A stretch of DNA of 34,271 bases from a candidate division KSB1 bacterium. Lineage in GTDB: Bacteria; Zhuqueibacterota; Zhuqueibacteria; Oceanimicrobiales; Oceanimicrobiaceae. Positions 23,867 through 34,271 of the stretch are shown in pieces. Location of the stretch: assembly GCA_022562085.1 (NCBI GenBank), contig JADFPY010000014.1, positions 1 through 34,271 on the forward strand, in the 5' to 3' direction. The notes under the pieces were generated by a model. The model saw nothing but the letters and a program-made list of their open reading frames with translations. It was not told where the DNA came from and did no database searches. The number at the start of each line of letters is the position of its first letter. Within the stretch, counting starts at the first letter, position 1. A program made the position numbers and the translations under genes.

Positions 23867-26800
23867 TTAGTTGGATTTGCTTACTTGCAGCCACTTTTCA
23901 ATCATTTTTAAAATGTCTTCAGTGACAAAAGGCTTCGCAATATAATCATCGCAGCCGGCCATAATAGTTTTTTTACGATCCCCCTTCATTGCTTTAGCCG
24001 TCATTGCAACAATCGGAACGTTCTTAAAGGCATCTTTTGTTTTTAAAGTCCGGGTAGCTTCGTAACCGTTCATTCCCGGCATCATAATATCCATCAAAAT
24101 TAAATCGGGCTTAACAGACTCGGCTTGTTTAACGGCTTCCCATCCCTCATTTGCAAAATATAATGAATACCCGGCATCTTCAAGGATGTACTTTAAGACA
24201 TATTGGGTGTCTTTATCATCATCAACTAGCAAAATTTTTATTCCTGAATCCGAAGCTGAACCATCCTTTTGAATCAAAAAATTTCTACTTAGGCCCTGTC
24301 GCTTTGCATTTAAATATCGACCCAGATCAGAAATAACACTCTTTTTTGTACGTGCACCCACAGTTGCCAAAAATGCAAAGAGTTTTTGTGAATCGAAAGG
24401 TTTCACCAGATATTCATCCGCTCCCATTTCAAAGGCGCGTTCTTGCTCTGACAATATTGAAGTGATAATCACCGGAATTTTTCTTGTTTCCGGTTCATTT
24501 TTTAAAATTTTAAGAATTTCCCATCCATCCTGATCCGGCATAATAATATCCAAGGTGATTGCGAATGGTTTAAAATGTTTTGCAACGTGAATAACATCTT
24601 CTCCGTTATTAGGGAATATGACTTGATAATTTTTTTTATGCAAATACTGCCGCATAATGTAAATGGCTTCTTTTTCATCATCGATAACAAGAATCGATTT
24701 TCTCTCGTCATCTAAATGATCGCGATCATCAGTGAAATCAGTTTCAATATCTTCCCTTTCTTTTTTTCCAACTTTTTCATCAAGATCGATGGCCTTTTTA
24801 TGATTTAGGTCATCACTTGTTTGAATCGGAATCAAAATTGTGAAAGTAGAGCCTTTACCCAAGCTGCTCTGCACCGAAATCGAGCCGCCGATAACGTCGA
24901 GAACTTTTCGTGCAATTGCCAACCCCAATCCAGTCCCTGCGTACGCGCGGCTGTCTGAGCTGTCTATCTGATGGAATTCTTTAAAAATTTCATCAATTCG
25001 ATCTTTCGGAATCCCAACACCCGTATCCGAAACTTCTATCTTCAAACTCGAATTCTCTTCGACGCTAACGTGAACCTCGATTTTTCCTTTGCGGGTAAAT
25101 TTGACAGCATTGCTTAACAGATTCGACAAAGCCTTGGTCAATTTATCCGGATCTAAATAGATAGTTTCGGGCACAGTTTCTGTCGTTTCAAGTTCAAGCT
25201 TTAAACCCTTTTGTATACACAAAGGCCGAATATGTTCAATCGTTTCTTCAATGACGGCGCGAACCGGAATGTTTGAATAAATCGGGTCGACTTTCTTAGA
25301 TTCGACTTTCGAGAGATCAAGAATATCGTTAATTAAGTTTAGTAAATTTTTACCGCTTCTTTGTATAATTTGAAGCTGCTTGTTTTGATCCACATTTAAG
25401 TCTCCTGACATGCCGCGAATGAGTATATCAGATAGGGAGATAATTGCGTTAAGGGGCGTTCTCAGTTCGTGCGAAACGCTGGCTAAAAATTCTGACTTTA
25501 ACTGGCTCGCTTCCTCCAACTCTTTCGCTTTCTCTCCTGCTTCCTTGAAGAGCCTTGCATTCTCGACTGCCAAGGCGGCACGTTCGGCCAGCTCCCCGGC
25601 TAATTTGAGATCCTCATTTTTGTATCGACGGTTCGTCTCGTAAAGCAAATAAATAAGCACACCGATAATACGGGAACGCACTCTGAGCGGGACAATCATA
25701 AGGGATATAATGGGATTGTATTGCTCGAGATAAGCAAATTGAGTTTGTTTGAAATTCTTCAGATCGGACGAAAAGGGGTTCGAGGCCCGGAATGGCTCAC
25801 CAGTAGAAGCAACAGATCCAATTAATCCTTCACCAACTTTGCAAGGAAACTCTTCAACTCCTTTCATGAACCGATCGACCAATTGAGGATTTGCATGGTA
25901 AGAAGCCTCGGGTTTCAGATATTCGCCTTCTTCATCAACAAGAAGCAAACTACTGAACTCACCGATTTCTTTTCCACCTTTCTGAACGATCGCTTCAAAT
26001 ACTTCATCTACTTGAAGGCTGGAGTGAAACAGTTGACTTATTTCAGCTAAAAACTTGGTCTGTCTTTCATTCTCCTTTTGAGCTTTAAAGAGTCTGGCAT
26101 TTTCTATTGCCAGGGCTGCTTTGTCGGCAAATATTTCCAGATCGCGGATTTTTTCTATTCCAGGACGTTTTCTATCTGCCGGATCATCGACGCTGATGAT
26201 TCCTAGAATACTATCTTTGGTTCGAATCGGCACCAAGAGGGCGTCGAGGGAGTGCCACTCACCTTCCTTTGCTTCTCCTAAATCCGAGTAAATAGAAAAC
26301 CGGGTATTTTTGTTCGTGATTTGAGCATCGTGTCCCACCAAATATGAGTTGCTAATTCGAAAAGATTCTTTAAAATATTTTTCGGTGTGTTCGAATGGAA
26401 TCTCGCGCCAGCTCATCACTTCTTCGACTTGGCTGGGCTCAAGACCCGCGACTGCTACCGGAGTTGAAACCCGTTTTTCATGATCGCGAAGAGAGACAAC
26501 AACTTTTTTCCACCCTAATGCCTGAACCGCTTCACATATTTTATTTAAAATAACATCGACATCAATATTGAGCAGGATTTCTTCCCCTATTTCGAGTAAT
26601 TTTGCCAACTGATCGACTTTCGTCTGCAGTTCCGCAGTTCTGGCCTCTACTTTATCCCCTAAATTCTTTGCTTGCTCCTGAAGTTCGTTTTGCAGTTTTT
26701 TATACTCCGTAACATCCCGTCCCACCGCCATAGCACCCACCCGGCGTCCGCCACGATCAAACAGGGGCCTTGAATGCCAGCTGCAAAGAATTGCTTCGTC

Positions 26801-28660
26801 GGATTTAGTCTTTATTACGGCTTCAAAATCTTTAATTTCGATTTTGATTGCAGTGCCGTAGTCTTTTTCCAGGCGTTTGAGATCATCAAAAAATATTGGC
26901 AGTTTTTGCTTGCTCAGATCGTCGGCCTCGCAATTTAGTCTTTTCCTCCCATAGTCATTTAAAAATGTACACTCTCCGTCGCCATCCACAACGATCAAGA
27001 TATCAGACATACCGGATATCAAGGTTTCGTAGTAGGTTTTCGATGTTTGCAGTTCATTTGTCTTTTCAGTCAATTCTTCTGTATATCTTTGCAAACTCCT
27101 CTCAAGCGTCTTCCGCCGAGTCACATCTCTTTCAATCCACAAGTATCTTGCAATGCGCTCTTTATTCTCGTGGATCGGAACAACGGACACTTCCGCAAGA
27201 AAGCTGCTGTTATCCTTTTTCTTTGTATAAAACTCTCCCTGCCAAACCTGGTCTTCCTTCACCGTATCCCAAATCGCCTGATGCGTCAACTTGCTGCGAT
27301 TATCGGTTACAAACACTGAGGTATTACAGCCGACAAGCTCGGATTTTTGGTAACCGGTCATTTTTTCAAAAGCTTGATTCACGTAACTAATCCGTGTATC
27401 CAAATTTATGATAAGCAGTCCCTCGGTCGAGTGTTCAATACATTGTTGGAAAATTTCAACATCTTTTGCTTTTTCCTGAATAAGCCGTTCAAATTTCTTT
27501 TCAACCTCTTTCCTCTCAGTCAGGTCCGAAATTATACACTGAGAACCGATTATATCACCGAGTGAATTGATCAGGTATGATTCACTAATTAGCACGGGTC
27601 GTTTTTCGCCATCCTTAATGATTGCTTCAGATTCGAAACGTTCTTCAGATTCATGATTTTTGTGATCGAAAAAAGAAGAATAATGCAATCCTTTAATATC
27701 GCTTGTTGAATAGTTCAGCATCTCAGCAAAGAGTTGGTTGCAAAAAGTAAGATTCTTCTCTCGATCAAAAAAAGCAACACCATCGGGTATTTTCTCGCTT
27801 AATTGATGAAAAGAAAGGTTGCTATCAGTTTCGAGGCCCAGTTCAAATCCCGCGTTCAAAATCAGCGATCGGCTTTGGACATGCAGAAATCCAAATAAGA
27901 AGGAGGAAAATGACAGTACTTTCAGCACATGACCCAAATCAAAGAAACCTTGAACGTGTGTATTCCAGAAAACAAAATAAATGCTGGTAAACGCGGCAGA
28001 TATCGAAGCAAGCAGAAACCAAAAATAAATGGGCTGATTTTCTTTAACATACCGTCGAATCAACATGACAGCCCCGGCAAAAAACAGCGAAGCCGTTCCA
28101 ATCTCTATGCTCTTTGTCAATAAAGTTAATTCACCGTTCCGCAAAAATATAGGCGAGAAATTACTGAACAAATAACCGCAACCTCCAAATAAAAGCAAAA
28201 AGGAACCTACGTAAAAAATAAATTTTCTTTTAAACGCAGAATCGTTTAGCAGCCTGGCCCAGAAAAAGATTGTAAATAGAAAATGCAGTGAGAATACGGA
28301 TCGAGCGGCAAGATCAAATCCTAAACTAAGATTTGCTGAAGTTGGCAGCCAGGGCACTTCGTAAAATCCGGGTGTTGTGGCAAGTTGCAGAATTTGAAAA
28401 ATAACAAAGGAGAAAAGCCCCATCAAGAAAACGAGAAAACTGTTTGTGCGGTTAATCCTGTATTGACGAAGAAAAACAAAAAACAGGCCTATGCCAAGGA
28501 ACGTAACAAAGTACTCTAAGAGGACGTGTCTTTCAAATGAAGGTTTAATTTTGGCGAAGGTCTGAGGTAGAAACGCAATAGCTGCTGTCAGTAGAAGTAC
28601 AGTCAATCCAAGAATGACTGTACCTGAGAATGGCGTTAAAAAAACTTTACGGGATTGCAT
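23867..28660 (-). CDS. Hybrid sensor histidine kinase with tandem receiver domains
   Basis: This is a 1597-residue multidomain signalling protein. Residues 1-265 hold about eight transmembrane helices (MASE-like membrane sensor). Three PAS domains follow (about 287-400, 405-520, 540-660), then two GAF domains (about 680-855 and 863-1035), separated by coiled-coil linkers. The HisKA domain has the phospho-accepting His1064 in ASVSHELRTP, and the HATPase has DTGVGIP and GTGLGLAIARK. Two receiver domains end the protein, with phospho-acceptor Asp1371 (LDIIMPDQDG) and Asp1524 (MDIIMMPG-type site). There is no output domain, so it must signal through a partner. The catalytic residues look intact. 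It lies 43 bases after a DUF948-like gene, and an NtrC remnant lies just beyond its terminator. Confidence 0.95.
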   Translation of the reverse strand: MQSRKVFLTPFSGTVILGLTVLLLTAAIAFLPQTFAKIKPSFERHVLLEYFVTFLGIGLFFVFLRQYRINRTNSFLVFLMGLFSFVIFQILQLATTPGFYEVPWLPTSANLSLGFDLAARSVFSLHFLFTIFFWARLLNDSAFKRKFIFYVGSFLLLFGGCGYLFSNFSPIFLRNGELTLLTKSIEIGTASLFFAGAVMLIRRYVKENQPIYFWFLLASISAAFTSIYFVFWNTHVQGFFDLGHVLKVLSFSSFLFGFLHVQSRSLILNAGFELGLETDSNLSFHQLSEKIPDGVAFFDREKNLTFCNQLFAEMLNYSTSDIKGLHYSSFFDHKNHESEERFESEAIIKDGEKRPVLISESYLINSLGDIIGSQCIISDLTERKEVEKKFERLIQEKAKDVEIFQQCIEHSTEGLLIINLDTRISYVNQAFEKMTGYQKSELVGCNTSVFVTDNRSKLTHQAIWDTVKEDQVWQGEFYTKKKDNSSFLAEVSVVPIHENKERIARYLWIERDVTRRKTLERSLQRYTEELTEKTNELQTSKTYYETLISGMSDILIVVDGDGECTFLNDYGRKRLNCEADDLSKQKLPIFFDDLKRLEKDYGTAIKIEIKDFEAVIKTKSDEAILCSWHSRPLFDRGGRRVGAMAVGRDVTEYKKLQNELQEQAKNLGDKVEARTAELQTKVDQLAKLLEIGEEILLNIDVDVILNKICEAVQALGWKKVVVSLRDHEKRVSTPVAVAGLEPSQVEEVMSWREIPFEHTEKYFKESFRISNSYLVGHDAQITNKNTRFSIYSDLGEAKEGEWHSLDALLVPIRTKDSILGIISVDDPADRKRPGIEKIRDLEIFADKAALAIENARLFKAQKENERQTKFLAEISQLFHSSLQVDEVFEAIVQKGGKEIGEFSSLLLVDEEGEYLKPEASYHANPQLVDRFMKGVEEFPCKVGEGLIGSVASTGEPFRASNPFSSDLKNFKQTQFAYLEQYNPIISLMIVPLRVRSRIIGVLIYLLYETNRRYKNEDLKLAGELAERAALAVENARLFKEAGEKAKELEEASQLKSEFLASVSHELRTPLNAIISLSDILIRGMSGDLNVDQNKQLQIIQRSGKNLLNLINDILDLSKVESKKVDPIYSNIPVRAVIEETIEHIRPLCIQKGLKLELETTETVPETIYLDPDKLTKALSNLLSNAVKFTRKGKIEVHVSVEENSSLKIEVSDTGVGIPKDRIDEIFKEFHQIDSSDSRAYAGTGLGLAIARKVLDVIGGSISVQSSLGKGSTFTILIPIQTSDDLNHKKAIDLDEKVGKKEREDIETDFTDDRDHLDDERKSILVIDDEKEAIYIMRQYLHKKNYQVIFPNNGEDVIHVAKHFKPFAITLDIIMPDQDGWEILKILKNEPETRKIPVIITSILSEQERAFEMGADEYLVKPFDSQKLFAFLATVGARTKKSVISDLGRYLNAKRQGLSRNFLIQKDGSASDSGIKILLVDDDKDTQYVLKYILEDAGYSLYFANEGWEAVKQAESVKPDLILMDIMMPGMNGYEATRTLKTKDAFKNVPIVAMTAKAMKGDRKKTIMAGCDDYIAKPFVTEDILKMIEKWLQVSKSN

Positions 28661-28703
28661 ATTTTGCTACCTAAATAAATATCCTTATTTAATAAGCCTG
28701 AAA

Positions 28704-29087
28704 TCAGCGCTTGGCATAGTTATTCCAAAACACCCTTCCTCCCTTTACCAGCGCCGAAAGCACAGACGTTACATCCAAAAGAGGTCGCTCAATTCGCTCT
28801 TGAATCAATTCTTCGAATTCCTTGAGATTGACGGCTGTATCCCGCACCGCAGTGATGCTGTCACCGACTTTGCCCATCTCCCCTTCCGCAGCTTTGACGA
28901 TAGAGCGCACGTCACCTAAAATGTGAGTCAAATCATGTGAGACAGGTACAATGTGAAGGCGAACCATCTCAATGAGTTTTTGAATTTCTCCAAATACTTT
29001 TATGGCTTTAAATAATACAATTACCATAAAAAGCGTGTTGATAGTAATCAAAGCTGCAATAATTGCAACGCTTACAGATATATCCAT
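28704..29087 (-). CDS. DUF948-like membrane-anchored coiled-coil protein
   Basis: The 127-residue protein has one N-terminal transmembrane helix (about 7-30) followed by a long amphipathic helical region. That layout and the VSHDLTHILGDVRSIVK-type pattern resemble DUF948 proteins, which often accompany YtxH-domain proteins and are linked to stress responses. GGTGAAG precedes the ATG. The hybrid kinase starts 43 bases downstream, so co-transcription is plausible. The function is unknown. Confidence 0.7.
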   Translation of the reverse strand: MDISVSVAIIAALITINTLFMVIVLFKAIKVFGEIQKLIEMVRLHIVPVSHDLTHILGDVRSIVKAAEGEMGKVGDSITAVRDTAVNLKEFEELIQERIERPLLDVTSVLSALVKGGRVFWNNYAKR

Positions 29088-29123
29088 AGTTCTTCACCGG
29101 CAATTCAATTACTTATTTCACTA

Positions 29124-29320
29124 ACATTTCTCACTTCACAACCGTTCTAATCAACAGGATTTAGCCACGGATGAACACTGATGAAACACGGATTTCAAGT
29201 AGAGCAACTGCACGATAAGTCGTCAAACTCGACGAATGCTATCCGTGTCCAATCCGTGTGAATCAGTGGCTCAATTTTGTTTTTAAAGAAATTAAGACTC
29301 ATTTCTAAAGTGAGAAATGT
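29124..29320. repeat. Nested inverted-repeat element (CACGGAT type)
   Basis: The outer arms are a perfect 13-base pair: ACATTTCTCACTT at 29124-29136 and its complement at 29308-29320. Inside, about 30-base imperfect arms (29164-29193 and 29241-29270) carry repeated CACGGAT / ATCCGTG words between GCCAC and GTGGC. It is noncoding, lies between the YtxH-like and DUF948-like genes, and resembles intergenic CACGGAT repeats I have seen in other genomes. Confidence 0.65.
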
Positions 29321-29346
29321 CAGTTATTTGACTTAAACTTAAAATA

Positions 29347-29769
29347 TTAAGATTTTGTTTTCCTGCTCGTAGCTCTACTTTTGGTAGCCTTTTTGGTCTT
29401 TTCTTTTTTATAGGCACCCACCCCCGCATCGATTGCGTCGCTAAGCCGCCGCTTTTCATTTTTGACCGTCGTTTTACCTTTCTCGACTCCGTCTGCGGCT
29501 TTCATTTTCACGTCCCCTAAAGCAGATTCGGCTTCCTTGCGCAATTCTTCCAATTGCTTTTTTGTTTCCTCGAAGAGTGTCTCTGCTTTTTGTTGGGCCG
29601 ATTTGAGGGTAACCTGGGCATCATCTGTTAGATCCGCGGATATTTTACGAATATCTTCCCGTACTTCTTTTCCTGATTTTGGCGCATATAAAAGCGCGAT
29701 TACGGCACCAGCAATTCCCCCAAATAAAAACCCCTTAAAAAACTCCGAACCACTGTTATTGTCAGACAT
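29347..29769 (-). CDS. YtxH domain protein
   Basis: The 140-residue protein starts with the YtxH signature: a short membrane helix with FKGFLFGGIAGAVIALLYAPKSGKEVREDI at about 10-39. A long charged coiled coil and a Lys/Ser/Thr-rich basic tail (KKATKSRATSRKTKS) follow. YtxH proteins are small membrane-anchored, stress-associated proteins of unknown mechanism. An AGGAGGG Shine-Dalgarno a few bases before the ATG supports the start. ligA ends 37 bases upstream. The basic tail could bind nucleic acid or the membrane surface; that is a guess. Confidence 0.85.
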   Translation of the reverse strand: MSDNNSGSEFFKGFLFGGIAGAVIALLYAPKSGKEVREDIRKISADLTDDAQVTLKSAQQKAETLFEETKKQLEELRKEAESALGDVKMKAADGVEKGKTTVKNEKRRLSDAIDAGVGAYKKEKTKKATKSRATSRKTKS

Positions 29770-29806
29770 GATTCCCTCCTGAAATTCATTTCATATTATC
29801 CAAAAA

Positions 29807-31819
<2,013 letters not shown>

Positions 31820-31890
31820 CTAAAATCTAAATCAGACCTAAAATATGCGTTTGGCAATTAGCTGTTGGCCTTTAGTTTTTATTTTTTTGA

Positions 31891-31926
31891 ATTTACGTAG
31901 TAAATATCATTTCACCTGTCAGGTGA
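31891..31926. promoter_or_regulatory. Two short palindromes upstream of ligA
   Basis: ATTTAC-GTA-GTAAAT (31891-31905) and TCACCTG-T-CAGGTGA (31912-31926) are both perfect and lie six bases apart, about 80-115 bases before the ligA ATG. They could be operators, or the second could be an RNA hairpin at the end of the rtcB transcript. No repressor can be named. Confidence 0.35.
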
Positions 31927-31993
31927 TTTACAATAACCATTTCAACTAATTATTAGCCAATCGCCAAAAGCCAATCGCCCAATTTGAATCAGA

Positions 31994-33436
31994 TTACCCT
32001 TTAATACACCCAAGCGGCCGCAACTGTGCCACCTTTTTAGAAATTCCAGCCATCTGGCAGGCGTCCACCACATTCGCGACGTCTTTGTAAGCCTCAGGAA
32101 TTTCCTCATCGAGGGTTCGGCGGCTCGAGGCTTTGACGTAAATTCCCCGGTCCTCCAACTCTCTTGCGATTGCTCTACCCCGGGCGATTTTTTTTGCTTT
32201 GTGACGACTCATTGCCCGCCCGGCACCGTGGCAAGTTGAACCAAACGTATTTTCCATCGCACCTTCGGCCCCGACTAAAACATAAGAATAGCGTCCCATG
32301 TCACCGGGAATGAGAACCGGTTGACCAATCGATTTATAGGCTGCAGGAATCTCCGGGGAGCCGGGTGCAAACGCCCGGGTCGCGCCTTTTCTATGCACGC
32401 AAAGTTTCATTTCTTTGCCGTTGACTTTATGTGTTTCCATCTTAGCAATATTGTGTGCCACTTCGTAGACAGTCCGCAAGCCAATATCTCCCGGGCTCAT
32501 CTGCAAAGCCTCCTCAAAAGCATCCCGGGTCCAGGCAGCAATGATTTGACGATTCGCAAATGCATAATTAATAGCGCAGCACATGGCTTGTAAATATTCC
32601 TGACCTTCAGGCGAATTAATTGGGGCGCAGCAAAGTTGGCGGTCGGGCAGCTCGATGCCGTACTTTTGCACAGCCCGGTTCATGACCTCGAGGTAATCCG
32701 TGCAGACTTGATGACCAAAGCCGCGTGATCCGCAGTGAATAATCACCGTTACCTGATCGAGTTCAAGACCCAGAACGCTGGCAGCCTCACCATCGTAAAT
32801 CTCAGCCACATAGCCGACTTCCAAAAAATGGTTCCCGGAGCCGAGGGTTCCCAATTGTGAGCGGCCGCGCTCGTAAGCCCTTGGACTGATGACCGCAGGA
32901 TTCGCGCCGTCAATACAGCCGTTTTCTTCAATATATTCCAAATCCTGTTCGCTGCCGAAGCCTTTTTTTACGGCCCAGGTTGCTCCTTTCCGCATGACTT
33001 TTTTTTCTTCTTCTATGGAAACCCGAAGCTCACCTTTAGCACCCACGCCGGTCGGAACATGATGAAAGAGCGAATTCACCAAATCTTTTATTTTAGGTTG
33101 AAGATCCTGACGGGTAAGTTTTGAAGCCAGCAAGCGAACACCGCAGTTGATGTCGTAACCGACTCCGCCCGGAGAAATGACGCCGGTTTCGACGTCAAAC
33201 GCAGCCACGCCGCCGATGGGAAAACCGTACCCCCAATGGATGTCAGGCATGGTCAGAGAATAGTTTACAATCCCCGGCAAATGTGCGACGTTTGCCGCTT
33301 GTTCCAACGCATTATCATTTCGAATCGCCTCAATCATATTTTCGGTGGCATAAATGCGCGCCGGCACCTGCATTTTTCCTTCTTTGGGAATCTCCCAAAG
33401 GAAGTCGGTAATTTTTTTGAGCTTGAGGTTTTGCAT
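31994..33436 (-). CDS. rtcB: RNA-splicing ligase RtcB
   Basis: RtcB joins RNA 2',3'-cyclic-phosphate and 5'-OH ends using GTP and manganese, in tRNA and RNA repair. The 480-residue protein is full length. Metal and active-site residues are visible: D95 and C98 in GGVGYDINCGVRLL, H203 in GSGNHFLEV, H-C-G-S-R-G-F-G-H near 244-251, and the guanylylated H403 in STCHGAGRAMSRHKA. The archease gene lies immediately upstream on the same strand, so the pair forms a functional operon separated by 62 bases of repeat-like DNA. Confidence 0.97.
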   Translation of the reverse strand: MQNLKLKKITDFLWEIPKEGKMQVPARIYATENMIEAIRNDNALEQAANVAHLPGIVNYSLTMPDIHWGYGFPIGGVAAFDVETGVISPGGVGYDINCGVRLLASKLTRQDLQPKIKDLVNSLFHHVPTGVGAKGELRVSIEEEKKVMRKGATWAVKKGFGSEQDLEYIEENGCIDGANPAVISPRAYERGRSQLGTLGSGNHFLEVGYVAEIYDGEAASVLGLELDQVTVIIHCGSRGFGHQVCTDYLEVMNRAVQKYGIELPDRQLCCAPINSPEGQEYLQAMCCAINYAFANRQIIAAWTRDAFEEALQMSPGDIGLRTVYEVAHNIAKMETHKVNGKEMKLCVHRKGATRAFAPGSPEIPAAYKSIGQPVLIPGDMGRYSYVLVGAEGAMENTFGSTCHGAGRAMSRHKAKKIARGRAIARELEDRGIYVKASSRRTLDEEIPEAYKDVANVVDACQMAGISKKVAQLRPLGCIKG

Positions 33437-33498
33437 TTGTCTGTTTTTTTAGGCTATCAGCCACAGGCTAACTGCTGAAAGCTGATGGCTGAATGCTA
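33437..33498. repeat. Degenerate ATCAGC/GCTGAT palindromes between archease and rtcB
   Basis: This short spacer consists mostly of imperfect palindromes built from GCTATCAGCCAC, GCTGAAAGC and GCTGATGGCTGAATGC. It is likely a small intergenic repeat inserted in the rtcB-archease operon. Confidence 0.4.
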
Positions 33499-33927
33499 TT
33501 ATAAATCAAAAATCACTTGCGCTTCCCAACCCCGGTCACTTTCTTTTACATACAGTTTATGGTAGGTGACCGCTTTGACCTCGGTATAAATTTCATGCCG
33601 GTCAAGGTCCAATTTTTCTCCCTCAACTGTTGCCGTTAAATACTCATCATCTATTTCTGTAATATGAAAGGATGCAAACAGCTCTTTTCGGGTCAGAAAC
33701 AGGTAATTCAGCTCGGAAAGCCAATTGACCAGTAGCGCTTCTCGATCGGTCGCTTGCACTTCGACCCTGAATTCTGAGTTGGGTTTGACTTTCTCAAGAT
33801 TTGCAATGTTATCAAAAAGTCCAAACGCGGCATTTTCAAACAACTCGGCCAGAGTTAGACCAAAGACTTTAATACCCAGATCCGCAGTATGGTCGATGTG
33901 TTGATATTTCTGTAACGGATTTTTCAC
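33499..33927 (-). CDS. Archease (RtcB activator)
   Basis: Archease accelerates RtcB guanylylation and multiple turnover. The 142-residue protein shows the family features: the metal-binding N-terminal HIDHTADLGIKV with D16, a central helix LLVNWLSELNYLFLT, and the C-terminal AVTYHKLYV (about 119-127) followed by a terminal Asp (D141). The start is a GTG at 33927 without a clear Shine-Dalgarno; no better in-frame start precedes the conserved HTAD motif. Its position directly upstream of rtcB supports the assignment. Confidence 0.93.
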   Translation of the reverse strand: MKNPLQKYQHIDHTADLGIKVFGLTLAELFENAAFGLFDNIANLEKVKPNSEFRVEVQATDREALLVNWLSELNYLFLTRKELFASFHITEIDDEYLTATVEGEKLDLDRHEIYTEVKAVTYHKLYVKESDRGWEAQVIFDL

Positions 33928-34019
33928 CCGAGAAATGTAAAAAACAAATTTTTAAAAAACAACAGAAGAGGCTAATTAGGGTGTTAATATTCTGTATCAT
34001 TTGGGGGGGCTTAAAATAG

Positions 34020-34053
34020 AAAACCCCCGGAGGCTTTGAATCCTCCGAGGGTT
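34020..34053 (-). terminator. Terminator downstream of tRNA-Pro
   Basis: AACCCCCGGAGG (34022-34033) pairs with CCTCCGAGGGTT (34042-34053) at 11 of 12 positions around an eight-base loop. On the minus strand it is followed by TTTTCTATTTT. It lies just after the tRNA 3' end. Confidence 0.85.
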
Positions 34054-34060
34054 GGATTGG

Positions 34061-34135
<75 letters not shown>

Positions 34136-34180
34136 AATTCCGGGAAATCAAAATTCGAACATCTAAATCAGAAAAAAAAA

Positions 34181-34271
34181 TTAAAATTTAAACTCAGATT
34201 TTTCCAGCAAGTTCCTTAATTTTAAAAATGCTTTGGCACGATGGCTAATTTTGTTTTTTAAATTCAAGTCC
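34181..34271 (-). CDS. rdgB: Probable RdgB/HAM1 XTP/dITP diphosphatase, C-terminal end (partial)
   Basis: Thirty codons run off the window edge and end in TAA at 34181-34183. They read LKNKISHRAKAFLKLRNLL and a short tail. The motif KNKISHRAKA is the conserved C-terminal SHR segment of the RdgB/HAM1 family, which removes inosine and xanthosine triphosphates from the nucleotide pool. Most of the gene lies beyond the window, so the assignment rests on this motif. The tRNA-Pro gene follows about 45 bases downstream. Confidence 0.68.
   Translation of the reverse strand, partial: DLNLKNKISHRAKAFLKLRNLLEKSEFKF

Noticed and set aside
23604-23870. Plus-strand ORF of 88 codons
   Set aside because: It crosses the kinase terminator and a hairpin and has no recognisable domain or ribosome-binding site.
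28704-29769. Gas vesicle genes (YtxH resembles GvpP)
   Set aside because: No structural gas vesicle gene is present, and the pair fits ordinary YtxH/DUF948 stress-type proteins better.
29462-29782. Antisense ORF over the YtxH gene
   Set aside because: It is a shadow frame of a well-supported gene with a strong Shine-Dalgarno.

Overview
The window looks like chromosome from an AT-rich, Gram-negative bacterium of the FCB (Fibrobacteres-Chlorobi-Bacteroidetes) group. An uncultured lineage such as KSB1 or Calditrichota is my inference; nothing here fixes the phylum. The pointers are a PorU-like gingipain-fold protease with a FlgD-type C-terminal domain (type IX secretion), a TonB-dependent receptor with an N-terminal carboxypeptidase-regulatory-like domain, and mostly housekeeping genes in short minus-strand runs. 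Only the TonB receptor and an RND pump fragment are on the plus strand.

Layout. 1-261: a 7-bp tandem repeat. 262-5147 (minus): rho, rpmE, a DUF1385 membrane protein, prfA, prmC, the usual translation and termination neighbourhood. 5476-6747: folC. 6991-9559 (plus): a TonB-dependent receptor behind a perfect sigma-54 promoter match, ending in a hairpin terminator shared with the convergent sodB (9640-10266). 10267-12930 is the unstable part: a MITE-like element with a target-site duplication in the sodB leader, a MauE-rhodanese fusion gene, a second inverted-repeat element, several palindromes and a C-terminal remnant of an RND efflux pump.

12931-18033 (minus): an operon with a sigma-70-like promoter, a 58-aa two-helix membrane protein overlapping porU, porU, a membrane-anchored thioredoxin-like protein and a glutaredoxin-like protein. 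18151-21782 (minus): plsC, a SpoIIE/RsbU phosphatase, mobA and a cysQ-like phosphatase. 21896-28660 (minus): a secreted beta-propeller-like protein with its own near-consensus sigma-54 promoter, a decayed NtrC-family activator remnant, and a 1597-aa hybrid histidine kinase. 28704-34271 (minus): DUF948-like and YtxH-like proteins, ligA, rtcB with archease, a tRNA-Pro(UGG) and the 3' end of a probable rdgB.

Two themes stand out. First, sigma-54 promoters precede two envelope-type genes, and a dead NtrC-type activator fragment lies between the kinase and one of them. Second, the porU operon appears to join an unannotated small membrane protein, a cysteine protease and two thiol-disulfide proteins. 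I found no CRISPR array, prophage or intact insertion sequence.
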